Shown in pieces: positions 1-10,080 of a DNA stretch of 64,000 nt (position 1 is the first letter of the stretch; every line of letters starts with the position of its first letter). Made by a program: the position numbers and the translations under genes. The notes below the pieces were generated by a model. It was not told where the DNA came from. It saw only the letters and a program-made list of their open reading frames with translations, and made no database searches. The DNA comes from Undaria pinnatifida (taxonomy: Eukaryota; Sar; Phaeophyceae; Laminariales; Alariaceae): positions 3,303,465 to 3,367,464 of the forward strand of contig JABAKD010000027.1 in the NCBI GenBank assembly GCA_012845835.1, read 5' to 3'.

Positions 1-2136
1 TTCCAGGCAGGGTGAACGCCATATTTCATGTGCCGTCCATTTGCACACGCTGCACAAAAGGTCTAAGTTAAAATAGCTAGATCAATATCTGGGTTACGTC
101 CATTGAACATGTGTAGATATCGACGATATTTAATAACCGTGTGGACGCCAAGTAACGTCAAGCTACTCTATTGCGACGAACTGGAGTAACATATACACAA
201 CGCCAGCACGTAACTACGAGGTTTTACTATTTTTTATTAGACGCTATTATAATCATCCCCGTCGATATCTCCGCGTTCAGCCTCGCCAATACCTCCGGAC
301 CGACAGCACGAAAAACACTCCGTGGGCCGCCGGCCATACAGTTGAATTCCGCTTCGGAAATAACTTTTGCGCGGGCACTTCGGCTGATGCTGCCGCCGGT
401 GAAGAGGCGGCAGCAATGTCGGTGGCGCTGGGCACAAAAATGCTATCGAGATGTGCACTGGTCCGGTGTTCCTGAAAATGACAACGGGGACGTAGACGTG
501 GCGATTTTTGAACCTCATGTAACACCGACCGATACCACAGGTTTCACTGTAGGTGTTGCCGTTACATAGGGCTACATTGGCTCTTAAGGCAATACATTCC
601 CTTTGTATCGTCATATAAACCAGGAACACTTGATACCTGTAGTTTGGGCGGCATACTTTGTGCAACTCGATTACGATCACGGATTCGGGGAGCTTTGGGA
701 GATTCCAACGTCAGCATGTCTTGCTTGTCATGATATCGATATACAATAAAAATAAAAGGACGGAGACATGGGTATAAAACAGAGTTCTTGGGGTCATTTT
801 AATTCCTTTCTTTGCGGACATTCTACTTCACGATTTAAAATAAGAGAGCGGGAACATATGCCTTTGCCTTGCTCCAGGTCGTTTTTGTTGGGGGGTTCTT
901 GGATAGCTAGACTTCGCGATGTATTCATGATTTTGCCCATTTGGTAGTTTTCTAGCCAATTTCAGCCAGATATTGGGGTGGCTTTTTGGTGGGCACCCAT
1001 ATATGACTTGTTTTTTGTATAGGGATAAGTTGTTCTTTTGTCGACGGTATTCGATTCCCTTAGCCTTGGTGATCACGCCCAGGTCGTTTTATTTTTCAAT
1101 TCGTCATGTTTCGAAAGTGAATGGCCCAAAAGAAAGTGAACAAATAGTCCTGCACGGACTATTTAAGACATCAGCTATAATAGACGGAATCACCTACGAT
1201 AGCCCCACCTCCTATCTCATAAAACCCTTTTTTTTGTTTCCTTCTTTGCAGAAGATTAGTGTCTTCTTTTTTTGCTTGTTCTCGTGTACTCTACGGACAT
1301 CATCAGGTCATCAACGGATGGAGCTCACGGAAGTACGGTATTTTGTACTGGTGTTCTATTTCTGTGTGTACGAGGCACACGAGGACCAGCTTCATGGGGG
1401 TACAAGAGGTACTCCTGGCAACAACCCAGTGTACTGTTGTTCTACTGAACGGAGGTGCCTGGATTGTATTAGATGTCTACAATATAGTAACTATTTCATG
1501 TGTCACACGAGCGTGTTTTGTGAGGAGGCTTCTTTCTAGATACGTGTCAGGTTTGGTGTGGGAGAATGTTGTGGCGAATGAAGCAGCGTGTGTTGTACAA
1601 TACAACATAGTAATATACTTGGTGCCGGTGGTCACTTGACTTGTCTACATTCTTTAGAACACTGCCTTTTTTACCTCACCGGCCAGTGCGGACGGAAGCA
1701 GACCGTGTCCAACTGATTCATTGCGCGCTCTCGGGGGTGGTGGTGTCCGTTGACGGCGCTCCATGCCCGATGGCGTCAGCAAGGGAGATGAACTGTCCAC
1801 AACGAGGCCGTGGTCGCCGCTTGCGGTGGTCTGACTTGGAGTCTGCCTCTTTTTTTCCTGAGCTGCGTGCACAATATGACTCTTCGCGCGAACATGTCGA
1901 TGTACTCCCCTCCTTCGTACCATGTCGAATCGAATACGTGTGCGTGGACAAAGACGCCGCCTGGAGTCATGCCGTCGTACTTGCGCCAGAAGCCTGAGTG
2001 ATACGTCTGGCAGACGTAGTGGGTAGTAGGTCCCGTCCTAAATTCGGTAGACAATGCCGATCAAGACGTACTCCGACCCATAAATGTGAACGTCATGGGA
2101 AGCCGGTGGGGGTTGCTTGTTGGGCGTGCCGTCCGA
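1..2136. other. No supportable gene
   Basis: Open frames here are short, lie on both strands and overlap one another, with no recognisable motif. I saw no splice-bounded exon and no strong repeat. It reads as intergenic or decayed DNA. Confidence 0.5.
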
Positions 2137-2740
2137 TCTCGGGCCCACTGTGGCAAAAAAAACGGGCGGCGACCCTTGGTGTAGCCGACGGGTGGTCCTT
2201 GTTGTCGGTACAACATTAGCCCCTTCGTTCAGGCACAGGGGGCAATCCAGGAGAACCACGCTGTTCAGGTCCTCGTAACCACTACGGTGATCGCGGGTTG
2301 CGGCTACCACGTCTTCCAGGACCTCGCGAACGCTCTCACCTTTCCCATCTATAGCTCCTAAGCGCAGTATCACACGCATTCCGTGCTTGGCGTTGACGCG
2401 TTGGCAAACGATCTGTCCTTCGTGTGACGGGCAGTTGAGGACAGCGCGCTCTTCGGCCATTCAAAAATACCGACGCGTCTTAAACACCTGTTCTACTACT
2501 TCGTCTGATCATGTTTGTCCGGGAGAGGGATTGCAGTGCGCTTTAAACACATCGCAAGGGTCGCACCAACGGCGACGGACTAGCGACCACCGGAGTGGTT
2601 ACGAGGACCTGAACAGCGTGGTTCTCCTGGATTGCCCTCTGTGCCTGAACGAAGGGGCTGATATTGTGCCGACAACAAGGACTGCACGTCGGCTACACCA
2701 AGGGTCGCCGCCCTTTCTTTTTGTCAAGGTGGGCCCGAGA
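2137..2740. repeat. Coding-capable inverted duplication
   Basis: The left arm (about 2137-2295) and right arm (about 2583-2740) are reverse complements at roughly 90 percent identity by eye, separated by about 290 bp. Read outward on opposite strands, both arms give the same peptide core (GYEDLNSVVLLDCPLC, then NEGA, then RRLHQGSPP). The left-arm frame is part of a 140-codon minus-strand frame (2038-2460) starting MAEER. The right-arm frame is part of a plus-strand frame (2387-2860). The family was not recognised. The CPLC pair and another Cys/His pair (CPSHEG, IVC) could be metal ligands, but this is not established. Most substitutions between arms keep the frame open, which suggests the unit was coding when duplicated. 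Confidence 0.6.
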
Positions 2741-3079
2741 TTAATGTTCGGGCGAGGTATAGAGCTCCTCAAAAAAGAGATGAGGAAAAAAATGATGCAA
2801 CCCTGCCGTGGCATGCGGCTTTGGTTACAAGGTCTCCCCTTTGAGATGCGGATGACTTGAAATCCCGGGAGCTTTGCAAGTTAAAAAGGGGGAACACAAA
2901 CGCTATTAATAGGTGGCGTGCAGCAGTACATGTGCATCACCAGGTATGAACCTACCTAATAAGCGAGGACCGACGATGTGTGTTTGAGATTGGATGCGAA
3001 AAGCTGGTGGTGGTTGGATCCTGCTGATCACAGCACACACATGCATTGGACACAACAGCTCCTTGTCGCTGTTACAACA

Positions 3080-3310
3080 AAGTCAGCAGCAGCTTGAAGT
3101 GCAACGGCTGCTGTTGTACCGCGTGGTTGCTGTTGTACAGCGTGGTTGCTGTTGTACCGCTGTTGTTGAACTGTTGTGTACACTGCTGCTGTATCTGACT
3201 GCGTGGGTGTTTTCGGAATGAGAGGGAATGTATACCTGGTACCTGGTCTCCACCTGGCACCTGGTCTCTACCTTGTACTTGATCTCTACCTGGTACCTGA
3301 TGCGTAATGT
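3080..3310. repeat. Short tandem repeats
   Basis: Repeats of a GTTGCTGTTGTACCGCGTG-like unit run over about 3105-3170. They are followed by repeats of an ACCTGGTACCTGGTCTCT-like unit at about 3230-3300. No gene is visible. Confidence 0.6.
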
Positions 3311-3675
3311 GGGTTGCAATCGCTCATGTTGTTTTATTTTCACGATGACACACATATTCGCAAACGGGCAAAAAATAACACCGTTCGTGGTTTTTCACGA
3401 AGCGAAGACCTTGCTGAGCTGCTGCTGTCTTCATGGGCGGTGTGATACTAGTACAGCAGTACACAGCAGATCAGCAAATACTTGTTTCAATTTTTCGTGG
3501 GTTGCTATAGTTCCTGCGCGGCTAGGCGAGGCGGAACGCAATCCCTTGAAACGAGCCAGCTCCCAGCTCCGCGACTTTGAATGTCCACAGCACGTGCCAC
3601 GGAGCTCAGCCGAGGCCAAAAAGTGCGCCGCTAATGCTGCATTATCCTTTCCCGCTGGCTTCGATCAATAATTGG

Positions 3676-3905
3676 ATTAGATGAGGCCTCCTGCCGCCAG
3701 CCAAGGCGGCCTCGCCCGGGCTGAACCCCGCGATGAGTGCGCTATCAGCGCGGTTCCCGCCCCAGGGATTGAAATGACCGTGAGAAAAACACTGCAGTGT
3801 AATGTTCCGTAGGCATCGATCGTTCAGTGTAAGTACTTGTATTGGTTTAGATTAGGCCTCCTGCCCCGATCTGTGGCCCTACCCAAACGTCTTGGTGTTT
3901 CTTAG
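3676..3905. repeat. Hairpin-bearing repeat copy
   Basis: The motif GATNAGGCCTCCTGCC occurs twice (about 3680 and 3851). The first is followed by a CCGCGATGA/TCAGCGCGG hairpin (about 3729-3752) and a perfect 12-bp palindrome ACACTGCAGTGT near 3788. A related arrangement, ATGAGGCCTCTCTGCTGCG plus a CCGCGTTGATT hairpin, lies at 6740-6830. Confidence 0.4.
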
Positions 3906-3971
3906 TTCCTCTTTAACCACCTACCGGGCCCTGTGTGGTCTCACCCACACTTTCCTTTTTTTTGTATCCTG

Positions 3972-4562
3972 TTAGGCGTACTTCGCTGCGAACGCTGAGA
4001 AATCTGACTCAAACGCGGGAGGTCGAGGTAAGCCGCTCGCGTTCGCGTAGCCGTGGCCCCGCTTCCTTTTGGACGCTGGTACCCGAGCACTCGTGGCCGA
4101 CCCGATAGGGTACTTCGCTATCCTCTCCGTCTCCCACTCCCTGGTCTTCATGACCTCTTGAACTGACGTGTTCGCTACTGACTTGACGGGGTCTCCTACC
4201 CGGAAGGATTGCATGATAACGGCGTCGGGCATTCCCGCCGCTCGTAGGTGCCCCTGCTACGCCACCATCATGCGCGGCGACAAAACTATCAATCTCCGCC
4301 CCCCGTCTGCAAGGACCACCGTGAATGAGTATCCATTGGTCAAATCTCCGCCAATACTTTTCGCGGCGGAAATGTATTCCGTAACCGCCCGGAACGCACA
4401 GACTTTAGGGCATTCCTTGTCCGCTGACACGACCACCGCCTCTGTTGGCAGCCTCAACGTCTTCCCGAGCAGAAGGTTGAAAACAAGCCCGGAGGACTCC
4501 GGTACTCGCAGAAGTCGATTGTGGACTCCACCATGTTCCGCGGGAAGCACCTGATCGACCAA
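3972..4562 (-). pseudogene. Tyrosine recombinase C-terminus (DIRS/Ngaro-like), broken
   Basis: Two minus-strand open segments (4257-4562 and 3972-4232) share one frame and are split by a single in-frame stop near 4257. Together they read like the C-terminal half of the tyrosine recombinases of YR retrotransposons. The upstream part has SGLVFNLLLGKTLR and CPKVCAFRAVTEY. Next comes LRAAGMPD, then the catalytic block MQSFRVG, then a W followed by TERIAKYPIG. The segment ends in a basic SKRKRGHGYA stretch and SDFSAFAAKYA before a stop. In the family the block is normally HSFR, so the catalytic His is replaced by Gln here. Together with the stop, this makes it a dead copy. A related tail occurs at 7330-7460. 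Confidence 0.6.
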
Positions 4563-5066
4563 GCAGAGGACCCGCTACAGGCCCTTTACTTGTTTTCGGA
4601 AAAGTTACCCAATGCGCTGGCAGCGAACCGCAAACAGCTTGCGGTGGACGAAGCAGCTATGAAGGCCATCGTCAAGGCTAGTGGCGCGCTGAAGCCGGGG
4701 TGTAAGTTCCTCCCGCGTCCGGCTCCATTCAGCGCGCCCACCATGTTCTGCGAAAAACGCCTGATCAACCAAGGGGGGGACCCGCGACGGATCCTTTACC
4801 TGTTTACGGAGGAGTTACTCAATGCGCGGGGGGCCAACCGCAAGCAGCTTGCCCTGGACAAAGCAGCTATGAAGGCCATCAAGGCTACTGTCGCGCTGAA
4901 GTCGGGGTGTAGTTGCTCCCCCCGCCTCCGGCTCCCTTCAGCGCGCCACTAGCTTGACAATGGGACCCAGTGCACGCTGCTTGCGGTTGACTCCCCGCGC
5001 ATTAGGTATTTTCTCCGTTAACAGGTAAAGGACCTGTCGCGGGTAACCCCCTTGGTCGATCATGGG
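4528..5066. repeat. Tandem 210-bp duplication plus inverted third copy
   Basis: Copies at about 4528-4737 and 4738-4947 are direct and diverged. A third, inverted partial copy lies at about 4960-5066. The two direct copies stay open on the plus strand and encode two peptide repeats (TMFxxKxLI, then LYLFxE, then ANRKQLA, then AAMKAI). The minus strand from 5302 reads through RASWYDYNREL and SEEERSIMNSTI into the inverted copy. It lies just upstream of the recombinase fragment and may be its gag-like region. That is inference. Confidence 0.6.
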
Positions 5067-6017
5067 TTTCCCGCAGAAATGGTGGAGTTCATAATCGATC
5101 TCTCCTCTTCCGACGTCTTCTCTTCAAGCCCCAGATCGAAAAACAATTCTGACGGGGCGCGCAGCTCTCGATTATAATCATACCACGAGGCCCGACCAGC
5201 GGCGTTCCTCAGCATTTTCACAAGCGGCTCAGCATTGTTTTCATCTGCCACGCCCCGCATCACCTGGCATGGTGAAGGGCGCGCAGGGGGGGGTGCAGGC
5301 ACAGCTGTATCAGCCCTGGCTTATTCCGCCGTGTTCGGCGTTGGTGCAATCGAGCATGAGGTCGAACATCGCGGTTGGGGTTCCCGTGCTTCCGTGCTCT
5401 GAATGTTTTGCTTTTCCCCGCCGCCTCGAATAGCCCGTGCATCTCGTTTTTCTACTTACCCCCTCCTCCCGCTAGCGCGAGGCAGTGTCGAACCCATCAA
5501 CACACCACTCCCGCGCCTCGTACCGCGTCCGCGCACGATCGCCTTTTATTGGGCCTCCCTGTCCCGATTATACGGGAAACACACGCTATGTCTAAGTTTA
5601 CTGTACAGTAGTGTTACTATTTGTTTTCTGGGGCGCTGCGAGTGCCGGTTCTTCGAGATGTGTTTCCTTCCGCCACGTCTTTCGCGTCCAGTTGATACTA
5701 TTCCCAGTACCAAGTATGATTATATTCAGCATAATACGTGTGGTTTGCGCGCGCAATTCGCGTCACTGTCGGCCCCGCATGCTCATAGTATTAACAGTGC
5801 GATATTGAGGTAAGCCTGATGCACGTTCCCTCCGAGTCGTCAGCGTTTACACCGAATATTTCAAGCTTGCAAATCGCAAGACGAAACCAATATACTTTGC
5901 TCTTACGCACACATACCGCTGAAACTTGCTAACGTGATTTTGGCCCTCGCCAGCGATCACTTTTCGGTGTGACTATTTTCTCGTATCCGCATACCTCGCG
6001 CGTGGTGCATGGCCGAG

Positions 6018-6610
6018 GCCCGTATACCCTTTGCGTCCGAGCCGCGGATCAGCACGCCGTATATCTGGCTGTTGCCCGCGTTCGCGTACCCTTTGCTTAG
6101 CCCCGTTACTGTGGTATATCGGTTATGCGCCCGTACCCCCTTCGTGCGAACCGCGGACCAGTACGCCATGTACCTGGCTATTGCTCGCGATCGCGTACCC
6201 TCTGCTTCCTCTCGTTACTGTGGTATATCTGTCGTGCGCCCTTGTGTTTCACACGTACGCCCCTACGAATTGTGTATAGTCTCACCACTATGTGGTGGTA
6301 ACGCTGCGTGGTATGCAGTGGCATAATGATTTCGGCGAGCCCTGGTGTGTAGGTAAGTCGCTCTGTATAGATATATCCCGGGCATTCCCGCCGCTACGAA
6401 GTACTGGAAGGCCGTGATATCGGCAGTCGCCGGCGATCACTTCCGTTTGTGGTGTCTGGCTATTTTCTCGCAGCCGCTTACACCGGGCTTGGTACTCGTG
6501 GACAGAGATCCATACACCCTTGCACGCTAACCGAAAACCAGTACGCCGGGTATCTGTCTATTACTCGCTGCCGCGCACCCTTTGCCTGGCCCCCGCTGCA
6601 TTGGTACAAC
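6018..6610. repeat. About 110-bp tandem repeat
   Basis: Units start near 6018 and 6127 (the CCGCGGA landmarks at 6042 and 6151 are 109 bp apart). A third, more diverged unit lies near 6505-6610. Each carries CAGTACGCC, a CTGGCTATT-like block and GTACCCTTTGC. No gene is evident. Confidence 0.65.
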
Positions 6611-6700
6611 TGTTCCGCGGTTCAGCCTGCCCTTCTTTTATGTGAGCGAGCTTCCACTACTGCCTCGCTACCGCTCTGATGTTTATTCTATTACTGCTGT

Positions 6701-7143
6701 AACATTTCGCCGACGCTTTAACTCGTATATAGTTTGGGATCAATGAGGCCTCTCTGCTGCGATCAGCCGGAGACTCTCACCCAGGACTACTACCCCCGCG
6801 TTGATTCGATGGTAATCAACGCGGCACCTCGTCGCAGAGTAGTGACCCCGGTAATATAAACACTACAAAATAAAAGTGATGTTCTCGGCGTGTCTCCTGC
6901 GCACAATGATGGGCGGACAGGATGGCCTGTTTTCCCTAATCGCTTCCTACTCTCTTGAGCTGCTGTACGGGAGCCAACGATGCAAGTGGGATCGTCTTGC
7001 TGTTTCTGTACAGCTATCAGGCTTCTCCCACCCCGGCGACGGCCTTCTTCCGTCCCCGGGTTTTTGCTCCGAGATTTTTGCTGTAACAGTTCGCCGACGC
7101 TTTAATTCGTATATAGTTTGGGATCAATGAGGCCTCTCTGCTG
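6701..7143. repeat. LTR-like repeat block
   Basis: A segment of about 63 bp at 6701-6763 recurs at 7080-7143 with few changes; it contains TTCGCCGACGCTTTAA and ATATAGTTTGGGATCAATGA. Between them, 6920-7085 is about 85 percent similar to 16990-17150 (GAGCTGCTGTACGGGAGCC, GATGCAAGTGGGATCGTCTT). The position relative to the minus-strand gag-protease fragment at 13.6-16.2 kb makes LTR remnants possible. Confidence 0.45.
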
Positions 7144-7329
7144 CGGCATGAGATCACACCCATACTTGTTGCCCCTTTACACTTCTCTCAAGACGCTGTT
7201 TATTTAGCTCTTGTTAGCATCCTTCCTTTGGGTTTCTCGTTGTCCTTATGATATCCAAACTTGTACAGTACCTTGACCCCTAGTAGATTCGGCTTCGATA
7301 GTCCGTGCACACGCTGTGTATGAACGTGC

Positions 7330-8480
7330 AAACTTCGCGGACAGCTGCAGGACGTCCGCTTCTATGAACGCCGTTTCGCGAGAACGCTTCACCCCCGCCA
7401 CGGCGGCGGACGCTGTTAACCCTCTGTGTCGTGCGTGCGACGGTTGCGGGCTGTCACCCCACGTACTTCATAAGAATGCCCATGGCCGTACGGCCCATTT
7501 TATGGGTCGCCACCCCTTCTACACGGAAGAGCGCACGGCGTACAGCTTCAAGTCCTCCGTGCCCGCCGCCCGCAAATGGATCTGGAGGTTGGTGGTCATC
7601 TGCGCCTGCGTTAATGCCAGATATATCATGTTTCCGCATTCTATAGCACTCGGGAACAGGAATCCTGACATCTATGCCAGTGACCAGTGCATGGATTCCG
7701 CCTCGTGTCGGTACTCTACCACGGCTGCGACCGTTCAAATTTCGCGGCAGTCTAGACTCTTCCTTGCCACGACTGCTTAGGAGGAACTTCGCAACATCGT
7801 CCCGAAGAAGGAATTGAAAATGAACCTCTCGCCTCCCGTCATCTGCAACAATTGTGACACAACCGCTACCGACACCTTGACAACGCGTTTCCCTGTGTAT
7901 AGAGTGTCACGCAGAAGACGACCACGTCCCGAATCAATCCGATGCATTCTGCTGCTGTGGGCAGCCTGTTCGACGGCGCGACGGCGCATATCCCATACTA
8001 GATGACGCAGCTGGACTGCCCCCGATGGAGTTCCCTGCTTTACCCCCACCCCGACTCGCCGCTATTCCCTCTGCCGTCGGTACCCATCGCGGAGACAGCC
8101 CGAAACCCTGGTCTACCTTTCGCTGGAATAACCCGACTCACAACCCATGGGTGGGTGTAAACGCGTCCACCACGGCATGGTTGTCTACGCTCATCACCAG
8201 CTGCGCGCGTCAGAGCTGTCTCGGTTGCGCTCAACAGCACTCTGTCAAGCAGCGCGAACAGCTCTTCATAGTTGATGTGTCGGGGTAAACACTTGTGAGG
8301 GAATCCCCCCCCATCCGCCGAGAAACTCACCCCCGCGGCATTGATACCACACCGCTCCAATAGTCTAAGGACGGATGACAGCGTGAAGTTTCTGGGGCTT
8401 GCCTACCGGGACCCGGAACGAGGTGGTGTTCGAATCGCACCAAAATGTCGAGGTACCGTTGTAATCTTTAGGTCGCGATT
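7330..8480 (-). pseudogene. Decayed YR retrotransposon: RT end, RNase H, recombinase
   Basis: Reading the minus strand through several frames gives a coherent but broken order. First comes an RT-thumb-like segment (SFRVPVGKPQKLHAVI, about 8370-8450). An RNase H-like segment follows at about 8040-8350 (GVSFSADGGG, PRHINYEELFALLD, then in the next frame SVDNHAVVDAF and RWVPTAEG). Then come LRHLVWDM and a tyrosine-recombinase region at about 7430-7700 (MTTNLQIHLRAAG, then KMGRTAMGILMKYVG in another frame). The end is a basic GVKRSRETAFIEAD tail near 7340-7400. RNase H followed by a C-terminal tyrosine recombinase is the layout of DIRS/Ngaro-type elements. At least three frameshifts make it non-functional. 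Confidence 0.55.
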
Positions 8481-8499
8481 GGTGTCCGACAGGAAGTAA

Positions 8500-10080
8500 T
8501 CGCAAAAACAAAACAAAACAAAGTAAAATCAAACAAAAAATACTTCGATAACGGACCAGCATCCCCACGTGAAGGGCTTCGCGGCGGACAACCATTGTAC
8601 CTTGGTAGGGCACCCGAACTTGAAAGATAACTTCCCATATCAAACGTCGTCCACACAGGAAAGGGTGGGGATACCGCGTGAACGCGGGTACGCTGCTTTG
8701 CCTCGCTGGATGAGTGGTAACACGCAGCCCCCTCGTACCAACCGAAGGGAGTAGCAGTGCACCCGCAGTCTGTGCCAGCGTACCAGACCTTAAAGACCGG
8801 CTAGCTCTCTGGATTCAGGCTCAGAATATAGGACGCGGTGGGTTGTGCCTATTACCGGTGTAAATCTCCTCCCCATTGACGTCTGCCGCCACGAAACCGT
8901 GTCCATTTGTGTGTGTTTGCGTGTGTGTGGTGTTTTTTTACGGACCGAGGTGACAATACCCGTTAAGCGCTCGAATTTCGACGACTAGCCAGGATTTTGC
9001 AGACTCGACGAAACGTTTTCAGCACCAGCCTCGGTCGTGGTGGGACGGTGGAGCCCCGGACGTGGCCCTTTTCACCGGACGTCCCTGTTACAGTAGAGCT
9101 GCAACTTCCGATCGTACAAACTAGGCGTGGACGCGTCCGGCCGGTACGGGAACCCGAGCGCTGTACCCCGATACTCTTCGGTGGGGAACTCGAACGCGCT
9201 CACGCCATCGTTGAGGTCTAGAGCAAATGTTCTTCCTGTGGGTGCAAAATAACCTTCTACCAGAACCCGTAAAGGAGGTTCAGCCTACTTGGGACTCACT
9301 CCGTTCCGTTCACTCCCGCACCGTGCAATGGGCGCTTCGCATGACACGCGGGCTTAGCTTCCGTCTGACGGATTTTGCTCTTCGTCAACCACAGTCGGCA
9401 TGCAATCTAGGTTCGACTTGTCGGGCGTCCCCACCCAGTTTTGTTCCTCGGTGAACAGGACTGAGATGGCTGGGAACGTAACTCCTACTACTTGATGCTT
9501 TTGCGTTAGGTTCGCGTGCATATGTCGGCGAACGCCTATCGTGGGCGTTACGGATTGAGGTATAAATATTGTTGCTTCAGTAAGGATTACGTACACCGAC
9601 GTTGAACGGTGTGCTACTTACTATATATGTAAGAGTTTTCTAAAAGCGAACGTAGTTACGATGCGACTGTGACCAGACGCACCCGCCGAGAGACATGGCG
9701 GACGTAAGGACAATCAGTTACAACGACAATCCGGGTTGGGCCAATATCGGTGATGCATATTTATCCGTACGGTTTCTACCTAGGGCTACGTGCAACAGTT
9801 GTTGATAAATCTGTGACAGACTTGAGCCCGGATATGTTGTTGAAACAAAAATGTGGTGCGGGTGGCCGCGCGCGCATGCGGAACGTGCCGGTAGCGAATG
9901 TACGCGTGCATGTGCGAGTGTGCACACGCGTTGTGTATTTGTCATCGTGGGCGTACTTTGCGCCAAGATGTTCGCGCTTGGAACTTCGTCAGCGTTTTGG
10001 GTCGTTTGGTTCTTTGGTTCGCGGGCGCTGACCACGCGCGTGTCGTGGGTTACAGCTGTGGGCTATGCTCTCAGCGAGGG
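8500..10080. other. No supportable gene
   Basis: Open frames at 8997-9221 (plus) and 9354-9596 (minus) have no recognised motif and no splice borders I trust. A short GT/GTGTGCG-rich stretch occurs near 8905-8935, and CG-rich alternating sequence near 9860-9935. Nothing else is assignable. Confidence 0.4.

Noticed and set aside
237-680. 147-codon minus-strand frame near the left edge
   Set aside because: It overlaps plus-strand frames of similar size, has no motif and is not bounded by splice sites; length alone is not enough in this composition.
8900-8940. GT-rich tract as a regulatory element
   Set aside because: It is a short simple repeat with nothing tying it to a gene.
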